The notes beneath the pieces are model-generated. The model was not told where the DNA came from. It made no database searches and saw only the letters and a program-made list of their open reading frames with translations. From an uncultured Solirubrobacteraceae bacterium (GTDB lineage: Bacteria > Actinomycetota > Thermoleophilia > Solirubrobacterales > Solirubrobacteraceae): a DNA stretch of 55,466 nucleotides. The translations under genes and the position numbers were made by a program. Below, piece after piece: positions 7,530 through 15,530 of this stretch (position 1 is its first letter; the number at the start of each line of letters is the position of its first letter). The stretch lies in the NCBI GenBank assembly GCA_902806175.1, contig CADCVQ010000119.1, forward strand, positions 1 to 55,466, given 5' to 3'.

Positions 7530-8111
7530 ATGGAATCGGGTAGCGGGCTCTCTATGTACCGGCTGCGCGCGGTGAGCGAGCGGATGTGTCGGCGGGCGGG
7601 CGCGAGCGTTCTGCTGCTCGCGTGTGTGTCCATGGCCGCCTGCGGCAGCGATGAATCCGCTGACTCGCCAAGCTCGGCCCGGACCGTCGCAGCCAGCGCG
7701 ACGGTGCCCGATGAGCCTGCGCGGTCGATCGCGGATGCTCGTCGCGCAGCCGATGGGGAAGATTACGCCGCCGCCGTGGAGATCTCCAAGTGGTTGCCTG
7801 CCGGCGAGGCCAGGTCGGTCCGCCGCCGCATCGCCAATCGACTTGCGGCGCGGGCCCTCGAGGCGCTCGATGCCGGCGACCGCGGGCGTGCGCGCGGGTT
7901 CGTGATCGAGGGCAAGGATTATCCGAGCACGGAGCAGGCGCGGGTAGCGCGTGCGACGTACAAGGCGGCGAAGGCGCAGGCCGCCGAGGAACGACGACGA
8001 AACGCTGAGCAGCGACGCGTCGACGAAGCCATGCGACAGGCCGGGAGCATGCGTCCACCGCCGCCGATGCGGATGATGCCGCCGTCATCGATGGGCATGA
8101 CGCCGCCCTAG
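7530..8111 (+). CDS. Lipoprotein with charged helical C-terminus
   Basis: A 193-residue protein. The signal region RAGASVLLLACVSMAACGSD ends in lipobox MAAC, so it is probably membrane-anchored outside the cell. The middle has helical, tetratricopeptide-like character (ADARRAADGEDYAAAVEISK), followed by a charged coiled segment (AAEERRRNAEQRRVDEAMRQ) and a Pro/Met-rich tail. No family is recognised. ATG 7554 or 7584 are alternative starts closer to the signal peptide. A 13-bp hairpin follows the stop. Confidence 0.7.
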   Translation: MESGSGLSMYRLRAVSERMCRRAGASVLLLACVSMAACGSDESADSPSSARTVAASATVPDEPARSIADARRAADGEDYAAAVEISKWLPAGEARSVRRRIANRLAARALEALDAGDRGRARGFVIEGKDYPSTEQARVARATYKAAKAQAAEERRRNAEQRRVDEAMRQAGSMRPPPPMRMMPPSSMGMTPP

Positions 8112-8114
8112 TGT

Positions 8115-8156
8115 CGTGATGCAGAAGCGCAGCTGCACACGAACTTCCGCATCACG
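8115..8156 (+). terminator. 13-bp hairpin terminator
   Basis: Arms 8115-8127 and 8144-8156 pair at 12 of 13 positions around a 16-nt loop, starting 4 nt after the lipoprotein stop codon. There is no U tract. Confidence 0.55.
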
Positions 8157-8182
8157 CCATAGCCGGATGCGGGGCGCGCGGG

Positions 8183-8295
8183 TTGCGCGTCTTGAAGCTC
8201 ACCAGTCGCCCCGGGTGTCGATTGCTGCCCGCCGATCGGGACGTCCCGGAGCCGGCCGCCGCCGCGCCTCCGAGCCGGGCGCGCCGATCGTGTAG
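8183..8295 (+). pseudogene. Remnant of a second copy of the 6712-7311 lipoprotein
   Basis: The DNA encodes VLKLTSRPG, matching VFKLTNRPG of the intact lipoprotein, then LPADRD against LPDDPD, and after a frame change EPGAPIV-stop against EPGGPII-stop. About 30 codons between the first two blocks are missing and the reading frame shifts before the end. This is therefore a decayed tandem paralogue of which only the 3' end remains. The match is by eye and short, but the shared order of blocks and the shared stop position make chance unlikely. Confidence 0.6.
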
Positions 8296-8316
8296 GTCGC
8301 CTGCCCGGCGCGCGGA

Positions 8317-8535
8317 TCAGACGTATGGATCGCGCTCGACGACGCGATCGCGCGTCACGACCGTGTCGCGGCGGGCACGGCTGAGGACCAGCACCGAGAG
8401 GAGCAGGCCGATGATCCCGACGACCATCAGGATCACGCCGACGGTGGCGATCTCGATGCCCGAGACCGATGTCGTTACAGCGAACGCCAGGATCGCTCCG
8501 ACGGCGATGAGAAATATTGAAGTGCCTATGCCCAT
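8317..8535 (-). CDS. DUF6458-family small membrane protein
   Basis: A 72-residue protein with two transmembrane helices, beginning MGIGTSIFLIAVGAILAFAV and containing VGVILMVVGIIGLLLSVLVL, followed by an Arg-rich cytoplasmic tail (RARRDTVVTRDRVVERD). This arrangement matches the DUF6458 family of actinobacteria, for which no function is established. It is divergent from the acyl-CoA dehydrogenase gene, with 65 nt between the starts. Confidence 0.8.
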   Translation of the reverse strand: MGIGTSIFLIAVGAILAFAVTTSVSGIEIATVGVILMVVGIIGLLLSVLVLSRARRDTVVTRDRVVERDPYV

Positions 8536-8587
8536 GGTCGGATGGATTCCCGTTCGGGCAGCTTCGTAAGCTCGGCCTGCCCGCTTG

Positions 8588-8593
8588 TACCAT
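8588..8593 (+). promoter_or_regulatory. -10 box of the leaderless acyl-CoA dehydrogenase transcript
   Basis: TACCAT lies 7 nt upstream of the GTG at 8601 and no ribosome binding site is present, which decides the start codon in favour of 8601 over the upstream in-frame ATG at 8517. Confidence 0.55.
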
Positions 8594-8600
8594 CAACGGT

Positions 8601-9755
8601 GTGACCACGGCGACCACCGACGCGTACGCGATCCCGCCGGAGCTCGCCGACCTGCGCGACATGATCCGCCGCCTCGCGCAGGAGCGGATCGCGCCGCGCG
8701 CGGGGGAGATCGACCGCACGGCGCAGTATCCGCATGACATCCGCGCGCTGCTCGCCGAGCACGACATCCTCGGGCTGCCCTTCGACGAGCAGTACGGCGG
8801 CACCGGCACCGGCACGCTCATGCTGCAGATGGCGGTCGAGGAGATCGCCAAGGCGTGCGCGTCCTCGGCGCTGATCCTCATGGTGCAGGAGCTCGGCACG
8901 CTGCCGATCCAGCTCTTCGGCACCGACGAGCAGAAGGAGCGCTTCCTGCCGCGCTGCGCGAGCGGCGAGTGGAGCCCGGCGTTCGCGCTCTCCGAGCCCG
9001 ACGCCGGCTCGGATCCCGCCTCGATGCGTACGAGCGCCGTACGCAGCGACGACGCCGAGGAGTGGGTCATCAACGGCCAGAAGAACTGGATCACGAACGC
9101 GGGCGTCGCCGACTTCTACATCGTGTTCGCCAAGACCGACCGCGACAACAACCGCAGCTCGGCGTTCATCGTCGAGGCCGACCGCGCGGGCTTCGATCCC
9201 GGCAAGCTCGAGCACAAGCTCGGCATCAAGGGCTCGCCGACCGGCAACCCGTCGTTCACCGACGTGCGCGTGCCGGCGGTCAACCTGCTCGGCGTCGAGG
9301 GCAAGGGGCTCTCCGTGGCGCTCGCGACGCTCGAGCGCACGCGTCTCGGCGCGGCTGCGCAGGCGGTCGGCATCGCGCAGGGCGCGACCGACTGTGCCGC
9401 GGCCTACGCGCGCGAGCGGATCGCCTTCGGCCAGCCGATCAACGCGCTGCAGGGCATCCAGTTCAAGCTCGCCGACATGGAGACGCGCACGGCCGCCGCG
9501 CGCGAGCTGCTCTACAAGGCCTGCGCGAAGGCCGATCGCAACGAGGCCGACCTCGGCAAGTACTCGTCGATGGCCAAGCTGTTCGCGTCGGACACCGCGA
9601 TGGCCGTGACCGTCGAGGCGATCCAGGTGCTCGGCGGCTACGGATACGTCAACGAGTATCCCGTCGAGCGGATGATGCGCGACGCGAAGATCACGCAGAT
9701 CTACGAAGGCACCAACGAGATCCAGCGGGTGGTCATCGCCCGCACGATGCGGTAG
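8601..9755 (+). CDS. Acyl-CoA dehydrogenase
   Basis: A 384-residue FAD enzyme that introduces the alpha-beta double bond in acyl-CoA (fatty acid or branched-chain amino acid breakdown). Visible family signatures: ALSEPDAGSD and the following WVINGQKNWITNAG (FAD-binding beta domain), RIAFGQPINALQGIQFKLAD, and the C-terminal IQVLGGYGYVNEYPVERMMR then QIYEGTNEIQR, in which the glutamate of YEGTNE is the catalytic base in many members. Length is typical. The chain-length preference cannot be read from sequence. The metallopeptidase gene follows after 13 nt. Confidence 0.93.
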   Translation: MTTATTDAYAIPPELADLRDMIRRLAQERIAPRAGEIDRTAQYPHDIRALLAEHDILGLPFDEQYGGTGTGTLMLQMAVEEIAKACASSALILMVQELGTLPIQLFGTDEQKERFLPRCASGEWSPAFALSEPDAGSDPASMRTSAVRSDDAEEWVINGQKNWITNAGVADFYIVFAKTDRDNNRSSAFIVEADRAGFDPGKLEHKLGIKGSPTGNPSFTDVRVPAVNLLGVEGKGLSVALATLERTRLGAAAQAVGIAQGATDCAAAYARERIAFGQPINALQGIQFKLADMETRTAAARELLYKACAKADRNEADLGKYSSMAKLFASDTAMAVTVEAIQVLGGYGYVNEYPVERMMRDAKITQIYEGTNEIQRVVIARTMR

Positions 9756-9768
9756 CGGGCGCCAGACG

Positions 9769-10401
9769 ATGCGCAAGCCCACGCCGCGCCGGGTCCTGCT
9801 TGCCGCGGTCATCGCGCTCGCTCTCGGCCTTGGCGCCGTCGGCATCCTCGGCGGCTTCAGCCTCTCGACGCCGGTGCGTCTCATGCAGGGCGGCGTGCTC
9901 GTCGTGCTGGCGATCCTCGTCGTCGGCGCGCTGATGATGTCGCTGGGCCTGCGCATGGCGGGCTGGAACGAGCCGGAGTCCGAGGCCGAGTTCGAGCGGC
10001 TCGTGCAGCAGTCCGAGCGGCTGGCGCGCGACGGCGTCGCCCCCGAGCCCGACGAGCTGCACTTCATGGACCTCGACCCCTACGACGACGACGACTTCGC
10101 CGAGCTCGTGCGCGAGGCGATGGACGAGCTGCCCGACATCCTCCAGCGGGCGCTGGAGCGCAACGTCGCGGTCGTCATCTCCGACGGCGGGCGCAAGATG
10201 CGCGCCTACGGCCTGTACCACGGCGACGGCGTCGCGCGCGATGACGTCCCCGACCGGATCGTCATCTACCGTGACACGCTGCGGCGCGACTTCGGCCATG
10301 ACGCCGACCTCCTGCGCGACGAGGTCACGCGCACGGTCCGCCACGAGCTCGCGCATCACCTCGGCGCCGACGAGCTCGGCGTGCGCGACCTCGGTCTGTA
10401 G
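9769..10401 (+). CDS. Zincin-type metallopeptidase-family membrane protein
   Basis: A 210-residue protein with two N-terminal transmembrane helices (VLLAAVIALALGLGAVGIL and VLVVLAILVVGALMMSLGL) and a cytosolic-size C-terminal domain. That domain carries the zinc protease signature HELAHHLGADELGVRDLG (HExxH plus a downstream Asp), matching the small PF06262-type metallopeptidase-like family, in which proteolytic activity is generally unproven. An acidic segment (DLDPYDDDDFAELVREAMDE) precedes it. It lies between the acyl-CoA dehydrogenase and DAHP synthase genes with short gaps, so all three may be co-transcribed. Confidence 0.85.
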   Translation: MRKPTPRRVLLAAVIALALGLGAVGILGGFSLSTPVRLMQGGVLVVLAILVVGALMMSLGLRMAGWNEPESEAEFERLVQQSERLARDGVAPEPDELHFMDLDPYDDDDFAELVREAMDELPDILQRALERNVAVVISDGGRKMRAYGLYHGDGVARDDVPDRIVIYRDTLRRDFGHDADLLRDEVTRTVRHELAHHLGADELGVRDLGL

Positions 10402-10423
10402 CGACGGCGAGGCGGCACGCTCG

Positions 10424-11446
10424 ATGATGATCGTCATGCAGCCGGGCGCCGACGCGGCCGAGGTCGAGGCCGTGCGCGCGCGCCTGGCGCAGACCGGCGT
10501 GCACGTCGTCGTGATGCCGGGCGAGCTGACGACGGCGATCGGCGCGATCGGCGACCCCGAAGGCGTCGCCGAGCTGGGGCTGGAGGGCATGGCCGGCGTC
10601 GACCGCGTCGTGCCGATCTCGCGCCCGTACAAGCTCGCCTCCTCGGAGCTCAGCCACCACGAGCCGTCGCGGTTTGAGATCGCCGGCCGCACGATCGGCG
10701 GCGGCGAGACGTTCTGCCTGATCGCCGGTCCCTGCACGGTCGAGTCGCGCGAGCAGACGATGGCGGTGGCGAGCGCCGTCGTCGCCGGCGGCGCGTCGAT
10801 GCTGCGCGGCGGCGCCTTCAAGCCGCGCACGTCGCCGTTCGCGTTCAAGGGGATGGGGCAGCCGGCACTCGAGATCCTCGCCGAGGCGCGCGAGCAGACC
10901 GGTCTGCCGATCGTCACCGAGCTGCTCGACGCCGAGCACGCGGCCGCGGTCGCGTCGGTCGCCGACGTCGTGCAGATCGGCGCGCGCAACATGCAGAACT
11001 ACGCGCTGCTGGAGGTCGCGGGGCGGCTCGGCAAGCCCGTGCTGCTCAAGCGCGGGCTGTCCTCGTCGCTCGACGAGCTGCTGATGGCGGCCGACTACGT
11101 GCTCAAGGAGGGCACGGAGGAGGTGATCCTCTGCGAGCGCGGCATCCGCACGTTCGAGACCGCGACGCGCTTCACGCTTGACCTCGGCGCGGTGCCGTGG
11201 CTGAAGATGCACACGCACCTGCCGGTCGTCGTCGACCCCAGCCACGCCGCCGGCGACCGCCGGCTCGTGCAGCCGATGTCGCGCGCCGCAGCCGCGATCG
11301 GCGCCGACGGGATCATCGTCGAGGTCCACCAGGACCCCGAGCACGCGCGCTGCGACGGGCCGCAGTCGCTGCACGCCGCGGACTTCGCCGACTTTGCGTC
11401 CGACGTGACCGCGCACGCGCGCCTCGGCGGTAAGTCACTGGCCTGA
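10424..11446 (+). CDS. aroF: 3-deoxy-7-phosphoheptulonate synthase (type I-beta)
   Basis: A 340-residue DAHP synthase, the first enzyme of the shikimate pathway, joining phosphoenolpyruvate and erythrose 4-phosphate. It has the N-terminal ferredoxin-like regulatory domain ([20 protein letters not shown] ... [13 protein letters not shown]) found in Thermotoga-type enzymes, where tyrosine or phenylalanine feedback acts. The catalytic barrel shows [70 protein letters not shown] and [12 protein letters not shown], all characteristic. The ATG at 10424 was chosen because the regulatory domain starts there. Confidence 0.95.
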   Translation: MMIVMQPGADAAEVEAVRARLAQTGVHVVVMPGELTTAIGAIGDPEGVAELGLEGMAGVDRVVPISRPYKLASSELSHHEPSRFEIAGRTIGGGETFCLIAGPCTVESREQTMAVASAVVAGGASMLRGGAFKPRTSPFAFKGMGQPALEILAEAREQTGLPIVTELLDAEHAAAVASVADVVQIGARNMQNYALLEVAGRLGKPVLLKRGLSSSLDELLMAADYVLKEGTEEVILCERGIRTFETATRFTLDLGAVPWLKMHTHLPVVVDPSHAAGDRRLVQPMSRAAAAIGADGIIVEVHQDPEHARCDGPQSLHAADFADFASDVTAHARLGGKSLA

Positions 11447-11468
11447 AGACTTACCCGACAAGCAGTGC

Positions 11469-11597
11469 TAGGCTCGAGGCGTCTTCGAGATCGGTTCGGT
11501 CTCGAGGGCGTGCACATGCGGTGAGACGGCAGCCGGCAAGCCCTGGGGGAAGGGTCGCGGCGGACCATCGCGCAGTTCAAGCGATGGGAGGTGTGCG
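11469..11597 (+). promoter_or_regulatory. Structured 5' leader of the zinc-ribbon gene
   Basis: A TAGGCT -10 box lies at about 11469-11474, giving a leader of roughly 115 nt. It can fold into several hairpins: one at about 11490-11515 (TCGAGA/TCTCGA arms) and one with arms 11565-11571 and 11581-11587 (CCATCGC/GCGATGG) whose 3' arm abuts and overlaps the GGGAGGT ribosome site at 11586-11592. The layout suits translational control, but I do not recognise a known riboswitch class. Confidence 0.4.
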
Positions 11598-11804
11598 ATG
11601 TCGTACCTGCAGTGCAGCCGTTGCGGACTCCAGATGAGAGTCCAGGCGCTGTTTGTGCCCGTGGAGAACTGCCCGCGCTGCTTGGGGCGCAGCGCGACCG
11701 TGTCGCCGCTCGTGCAGAGCGCCGACTGGACCAGCCCCGCCGCGCGCTGGGGAGCGAGTCGCAGGGCCATAGACCGCGCGGACGCGCAGCGCCCGCGTCG
11801 CTGA
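11598..11804 (+). CDS. Small zinc-ribbon protein
   Basis: A 68-residue protein. The N-terminal half holds a four-cysteine zinc ribbon, CSRCG at residues 6-10 and CPRC at about 25-28. The C-terminal half is basic ([18 protein letters not shown]) and could contact nucleic acid. Similar small Cys4 proteins are common in actinobacteria without a known role. ATG at 11598 has a clear GGGAGGT ribosome site. It has an unusually long, folded leader, so its expression is likely regulated after transcription starts. Confidence 0.7.
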   Translation: MSYLQCSRCGLQMRVQALFVPVENCPRCLGRSATVSPLVQSADWTSPAARWGASRRAIDRADAQRPRR

Positions 11805-11836
11805 GCGAGCTTGCGCCGGCGGTGGCGCCGGCGCTC

Positions 11837-13357
11837 CTACGCGAGCGGCTTGCGCTCGAGCCGATGCACCGCGGGTCCCTGCAGCACGTCTCCCGCGGGC
11901 GAGAAGCGTGAGCCGTGGCAGGGGCAGTCCCAGCTGCGCTCCGCGGTGTTCCAGTTGACGCGGCAGCCCAGGTGCGTGCACGTTGGTGACACCGCGCTGA
12001 GCTCGCCGAGATCGTCGCGGTACCCCGCGACGATCTCGCCGCCGACGCGGACGATGTCGCCCTCGCCGGGCCGCAGATCCTCGATCGGGCGGCTGCCGCG
12101 CTTCGTCACGCGGTCGCCGACGAAGCGCAGCCCGACCTGGACGTTCTCCTTCACCAGCTCGCCCGCCGAGGCACGCAGGTTCAGGCGGTTGGGATCGAAC
12201 AGGGCGGCCGAGGCGTTCTCGCGCTCGAGCAGCAGGTCGCCGAGCAGGTGCGCAGCGGCTGTCCCGCCCGTCATGCCCCACTTCGCAAACCCCGTCGCCA
12301 TCAGGACGCGGTCTGAGCGCGGTGTCAGCTTGCCGACGTAGGGCAGGCCGTCGACCGTCGAGTTGTCCTGCGCAGACCAGCTGTAGTCGACCGACCGCAC
12401 GTCCCAGTGCTCGCGCGCGAACTCCTCGAGGCGTCGGTAGCGCTGCTGCGTGTCGCCGCCGGTGCCCGTCTTGTGGCCCTCGCCGCCGACGAGCAGCAGC
12501 TCCTCGCCGTCGACCGGCACGGCGCGTACCGAGCGCGTGGGGGAGTCGGCGCTGATGAACATGCCCTCCGGCGGTGCGCCCGCGATCCGGCAGACGATTG
12601 CGTAGGAACGCTGCGGGTGCACGCGCGCGAAGGCCAGCGAGCGGTCCAGGAACGGGTAGTGCGTCGCGACGACGATCCGGCCGGCCCTCACGCGGCCGCC
12701 CGGCGTCCTGACCACGCTGTCGGCGGAATCGACCTGAACGGCGCGCGTGTGCTCGAAGATCTGGCAGCCATCGTCCTCGGCGAGGCCGTCGACGAGCGCG
12801 AGCAGGTACTTGCGCACGTGAAACTCGGCCTGGTCGTCGAAGCGCACGGCCGACTCGATGCCGTAGGGAAGCGGCGTCGTCTGGACAAGCCAGGCGGGCA
12901 GGCCCGCTTCGCCGGCGGCCTGCGCCTCGTCCTCGGCCTGCGAGCGCTGCGACGGCGACGTGACGTAGGCGTAGGACGATTGCCGGCGAAAGTCGCAGTC
13001 GATCGCATCGCGCTGCACGCGCTCGGCGATCCACTCCAACGCGCTCTCGTTGACCTGGCCGTAGGTGCGCGCGGCGTCGCGCCCGAAGCGCTTGCGCAGC
13101 TGGCTGTAGATCATTCCGTGCTGCGAGGAGACCTTCGCCGTCGTATGGCCGGTCACGCCGCGCGCCAGTTGGCCGGCCTCCAGCAGGGCGACGCTGGCGC
13201 CGGCCTCGCGCAGCAGCAGAGCGGTGGTGATGCCGACGATGCCGCCGCCGATGACGGCGAAGTCCGCGCGGACATCGCCCTCCAGCCGCGGGAACTGCCG
13301 CTGGATGGGGCCCGTCTGGATCCAGACCGATCCGCTCGCGGCGACCGGGGTGCTCAC
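11837..13357 (-). CDS. FAD-dependent oxidoreductase with C-terminal Rieske domain
   Basis: A 506-residue two-domain enzyme. Residues about 25-385 are a DAO-type FAD oxidoreductase: [20 protein letters not shown] (dinucleotide fold), then [15 protein letters not shown] and late DGLPYVGKL with [12 protein letters not shown]. Residues about 410-506 are a Rieske 2Fe-2S domain with CTHLGC and CPCHGSRF (Cys-His, Cys-His ligands). This fusion matches the YhfW-like family of unknown substrate. GTG start at 13357 overlaps the stop of the SRPBCC gene (GTGA), so translation is coupled. The longer upstream frame is only read-through of that gene. Confidence 0.9.
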   Translation of the reverse strand: MSTPVAASGSVWIQTGPIQRQFPRLEGDVRADFAVIGGGIVGITTALLLREAGASVALLEAGQLARGVTGHTTAKVSSQHGMIYSQLRKRFGRDAARTYGQVNESALEWIAERVQRDAIDCDFRRQSSYAYVTSPSQRSQAEDEAQAAGEAGLPAWLVQTTPLPYGIESAVRFDDQAEFHVRKYLLALVDGLAEDDGCQIFEHTRAVQVDSADSVVRTPGGRVRAGRIVVATHYPFLDRSLAFARVHPQRSYAIVCRIAGAPPEGMFISADSPTRSVRAVPVDGEELLLVGGEGHKTGTGGDTQQRYRRLEEFAREHWDVRSVDYSWSAQDNSTVDGLPYVGKLTPRSDRVLMATGFAKWGMTGGTAAAHLLGDLLLERENASAALFDPNRLNLRASAGELVKENVQVGLRFVGDRVTKRGSRPIEDLRPGEGDIVRVGGEIVAGYRDDLGELSAVSPTCTHLGCRVNWNTAERSWDCPCHGSRFSPAGDVLQGPAVHRLERKPLA

Positions 13358-13791
13358 GCGGGCCCCCGCAGCGCGAGCTCCTCGAGGCGCATGAGCGACT
13401 CGGCGTTGCGCGCCTTCGTGAAGAGGTGCACGAGCGGGTTGAGGTTCAGGATCGCCGTCGGCCCGTCGGGCTGCTCGGTGATCCGCACGAGCGTGCCGCC
13501 GTCCCTCGGCGTCATCTCGAGCGTCACCCGCGCGGTGCCCAGCGGCCGTCCCTTCGCGCGGATCTGCAGCAGGCGCGGCGCCTGCGCCTCCAGCGACTCG
13601 GTGTGATCGCGCACGGTGAACGGTCCGGCTGCGATCGTGTGGTGAAACCGCGATCCGGGCGCCGGCCAGTCCGGATCGGCGTCGCGGATCATCTTCGAGC
13701 CGACGACCCAGAACCCGTACGTCGCCGGGTCGGCGAGCGCTTCCCACACCGCCGCCGGCGCGACGGGCATGAATCTCTCGTTCGTCGCCAC
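13354..13791 (-). CDS. SRPBCC-family (START/Bet v1-like) protein
   Basis: A 145-residue protein of the SRPBCC ligand-binding fold. The N-terminal MPVAPAAVWEALADPATYGFW, the central PDWPAPGSRFHHTI and the C-terminal long helix (LVHLFTKARNAESLMRLEEL) are typical of polyketide-cyclase-like members, which bind hydrophobic small molecules. The GTG start at 13791 is followed by a normal domain. It overlaps the following FAD/Rieske gene by 4 nt, which suggests that the two proteins act on the same compound or pathway (inference). Confidence 0.85.
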   Translation of the reverse strand: MATNERFMPVAPAAVWEALADPATYGFWVVGSKMIRDADPDWPAPGSRFHHTIAAGPFTVRDHTESLEAQAPRLLQIRAKGRPLGTARVTLEMTPRDGGTLVRITEQPDGPTAILNLNPLVHLFTKARNAESLMRLEELALRGPA

Positions 13792-13831
13792 CCGGTCCGG
13801 CTACCCGCATCGCGTCGCGGTAACGCCGCCG

Positions 13832-14761
13832 CTAGCGCGGTCGCGAGCGGGCGAGCCGCAGCGCCGCGTAGAGGCTCGGCCGGCCCTTCTGGCCACCGCC
13901 GATGCTCCCGTCGCCCGACGGCTCCCACAGCGCGTTCGGCGCCGATTCGGTCGTGGCGCGGTCAAGCCAGTAGCGCGCGATCCGCGTCACGCCGCGGTCC
14001 AGCAGCGGGCGCGCGGCGCCGCCCGCGAGCTGCAGGAGCAGCGTGGCGGCGCCGATGCACACCGACGCCCGGGGGCGGATCGCGCATGCGACGGCCGCCC
14101 GCGCCACGGACTCGGTCGTGTAGGACACGAGCGGCGGGGTCAGCGGGGGCCTCAGGCCCTCGGGCTGCGTGACGTTGCGCAGAAACGGCGTGTCGACGGC
14201 GCCCGGCCGGATCATCGAGACGGTGACGGAGGAGTCAGTCGCGCGCAGCTCCGTCGCCAGCACTCGCACGAAACCGGTCAGCGCGTGCTTGGCCGCGACG
14301 TACGGCGACAGCAAGGGAAGGGGGATCGCGTCGGCTGCCGATCCGATGACCACGAGCCGGCCGCCCGATCGCTCGAGGTGTGGCAGGACCGCGCGGATCG
14401 TGTCGACCGCCCCGCCGAAGGACACCGCCATACAGCGATCGAAGTCGTCGGCCGGCATCTCGCGAAACGTGCCGAACGCGGCCGCCGCCGCGGACACGAC
14501 GACGAGATCAAGGCCGCCGAGGCGCTGCGCCGCCTGCTCCACGGCCTCCGCGAGCGCCGCGCGGTCGGCGACATCGGCCGGCACCGTGACCGCGGCTGCT
14601 CCCTCGCCCTCCACGCGGCGGGCGACCGCGGCCAGGCCGGGCTCGCTGCGGGCCAGCAACGCGACGTCCGCGCCCTCGCGCGCCAGCAGCTGTGCCGTCG
14701 CCGCGCCGATGCCGCTGCTCGCGCCGGTCACGAGCGCGCGCCTGCCCGAAAGTCGCCGCAC
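13832..14761 (-). CDS. Short-chain dehydrogenase/reductase
   Basis: A 309-residue SDR. The cofactor site is TGASSGIGAATAQLLAREGA near residue 12, followed by the Asp region ADVADRAALAEAV. Catalytic serine and the YxxxK motif appear as VIGSAADAIPLPLLSPYVAAKHAL (Tyr and Lys present). The C-terminal part is longer than in classical SDRs of 250 residues and matches the roughly 300-residue subgroup with a helical extension. The substrate cannot be inferred. It is 40 nt upstream of the SRPBCC gene on the same strand. Confidence 0.9.
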   Translation of the reverse strand: MRRLSGRRALVTGASSGIGAATAQLLAREGADVALLARSEPGLAAVARRVEGEGAAAVTVPADVADRAALAEAVEQAAQRLGGLDLVVVSAAAAAFGTFREMPADDFDRCMAVSFGGAVDTIRAVLPHLERSGGRLVVIGSAADAIPLPLLSPYVAAKHALTGFVRVLATELRATDSSVTVSMIRPGAVDTPFLRNVTQPEGLRPPLTPPLVSYTTESVARAAVACAIRPRASVCIGAATLLLQLAGGAARPLLDRGVTRIARYWLDRATTESAPNALWEPSGDGSIGGGQKGRPSLYAALRLARSRPR

Positions 14762-15028
14762 GAAGCGCGGCTACCCCGTGCTCGGCAGAAGCACCGCGAG
14801 GCCGGCGCGCGGGCGTCATGCGGCTTGAGCTGCAGGCGGGCGCGCGGCTCCACGCGCGCGCTGGCACCGCGCACCAGAAGCGCCAATCCGTCACGGTCGT
14901 CGGCCGGCGGACCAGCCACCGGCGTGCGCGGCAGTGACGCGAGGCGCCGGCCCGCGACGTCGCCGCCGAATGGAAGGCCGCTGGTCGTCATCAGCGGCAG
15001 CACGCCGCGCAGCGAGCGGTCGGCGCCG
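14762..15028. other. Intergenic stretch, no gene seen
   Basis: Open frames exist on both strands, but none shows a recognisable domain, ribosome site or promoter, and those overlapping the SDR start are out of frame with it. It probably contains decayed sequence joined to the phoD remnant that follows. Confidence 0.4.
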
Positions 15029-15217
15029 TCAAGTGCGAACCCGCACGTGAAGTTCTTCGACGGCACGCACCGAGGCTACGTGCGCTGCACGGTGACACCC
15101 GAACGCTGGACCTCGGACTACCGCGTCGTAACGGCGGCCACCGACACCAGCGAGCCCGCGACAACCCTCACCAGTTGGGCGGTAGAAGCCGGGCGACCGG
15201 GAGCAGTCCCCGCGTAG
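15029..15217 (+). pseudogene. 3' remnant of a PhoD-like phosphatase gene
   Basis: The frame ending at TAG 15217 reads NPHVKFFDGTHRGYVRCTV, then TPERWTSDYRVV and finally AVEAGRPGAVPA. This is the C-terminal signature of PhoD-type alkaline phosphatases (NPHVKFFD, RGYVRCT, GRPGA). The catalytic metallophosphatase domain that should precede it, about 400 residues, is absent: the sequence upstream shows none of its motifs and soon reaches a gene on the other strand. It is an orphan gene end, left by a deletion or rearrangement. Confidence 0.65.
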
Positions 15218-15530
15218 ATGAGATCTAGCCCGCGGCCGTTGCCAAAAAGAACCCACGCGCAGACAGCCGCATTCTCCAATGCGGTGGCTTGTCGGTGTCG
15301 GCGAGACCCGTGCTGCGGTGCCTGTGGGCGCGCTTGAGGCGGCCGCGTTGGACCCGCTACGTCGGAACTTGCGCGGGTTTGGTGATGCCCGTCGACCTGT
15401 CGGGCAGGCTGCGGGGTGCACGACGCCCTGGACGCCGTGCGGATCACGCGCGCCTTCTCTCGACGCGCCCGAGCGGTTCATCCGCGCGGCGCTGGAGGGT
15501 GTGCCGTGACCGCCGCGGCGGCGCACGCGC
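15218..15530. other. Intergenic stretch with a partial repeat copy
   Basis: No gene is supported. A short hairpin (GCCGCATT/AATGCGGT, about 15270-15289) is present. Positions 15362-15397, read on the minus strand, resemble one arm of the large inverted repeat at 32167-32338 (shared GGGCATC, AAACC, CGCR-CAA, TTCCG and ACG blocks), so this may be a degraded member of the same repeat family. Confidence 0.35.

Noticed and set aside
8526-10067. 513-codon frame opposite the acyl-CoA dehydrogenase
   Set aside because: No domain; the other strand encodes a full-length enzyme with all family motifs.
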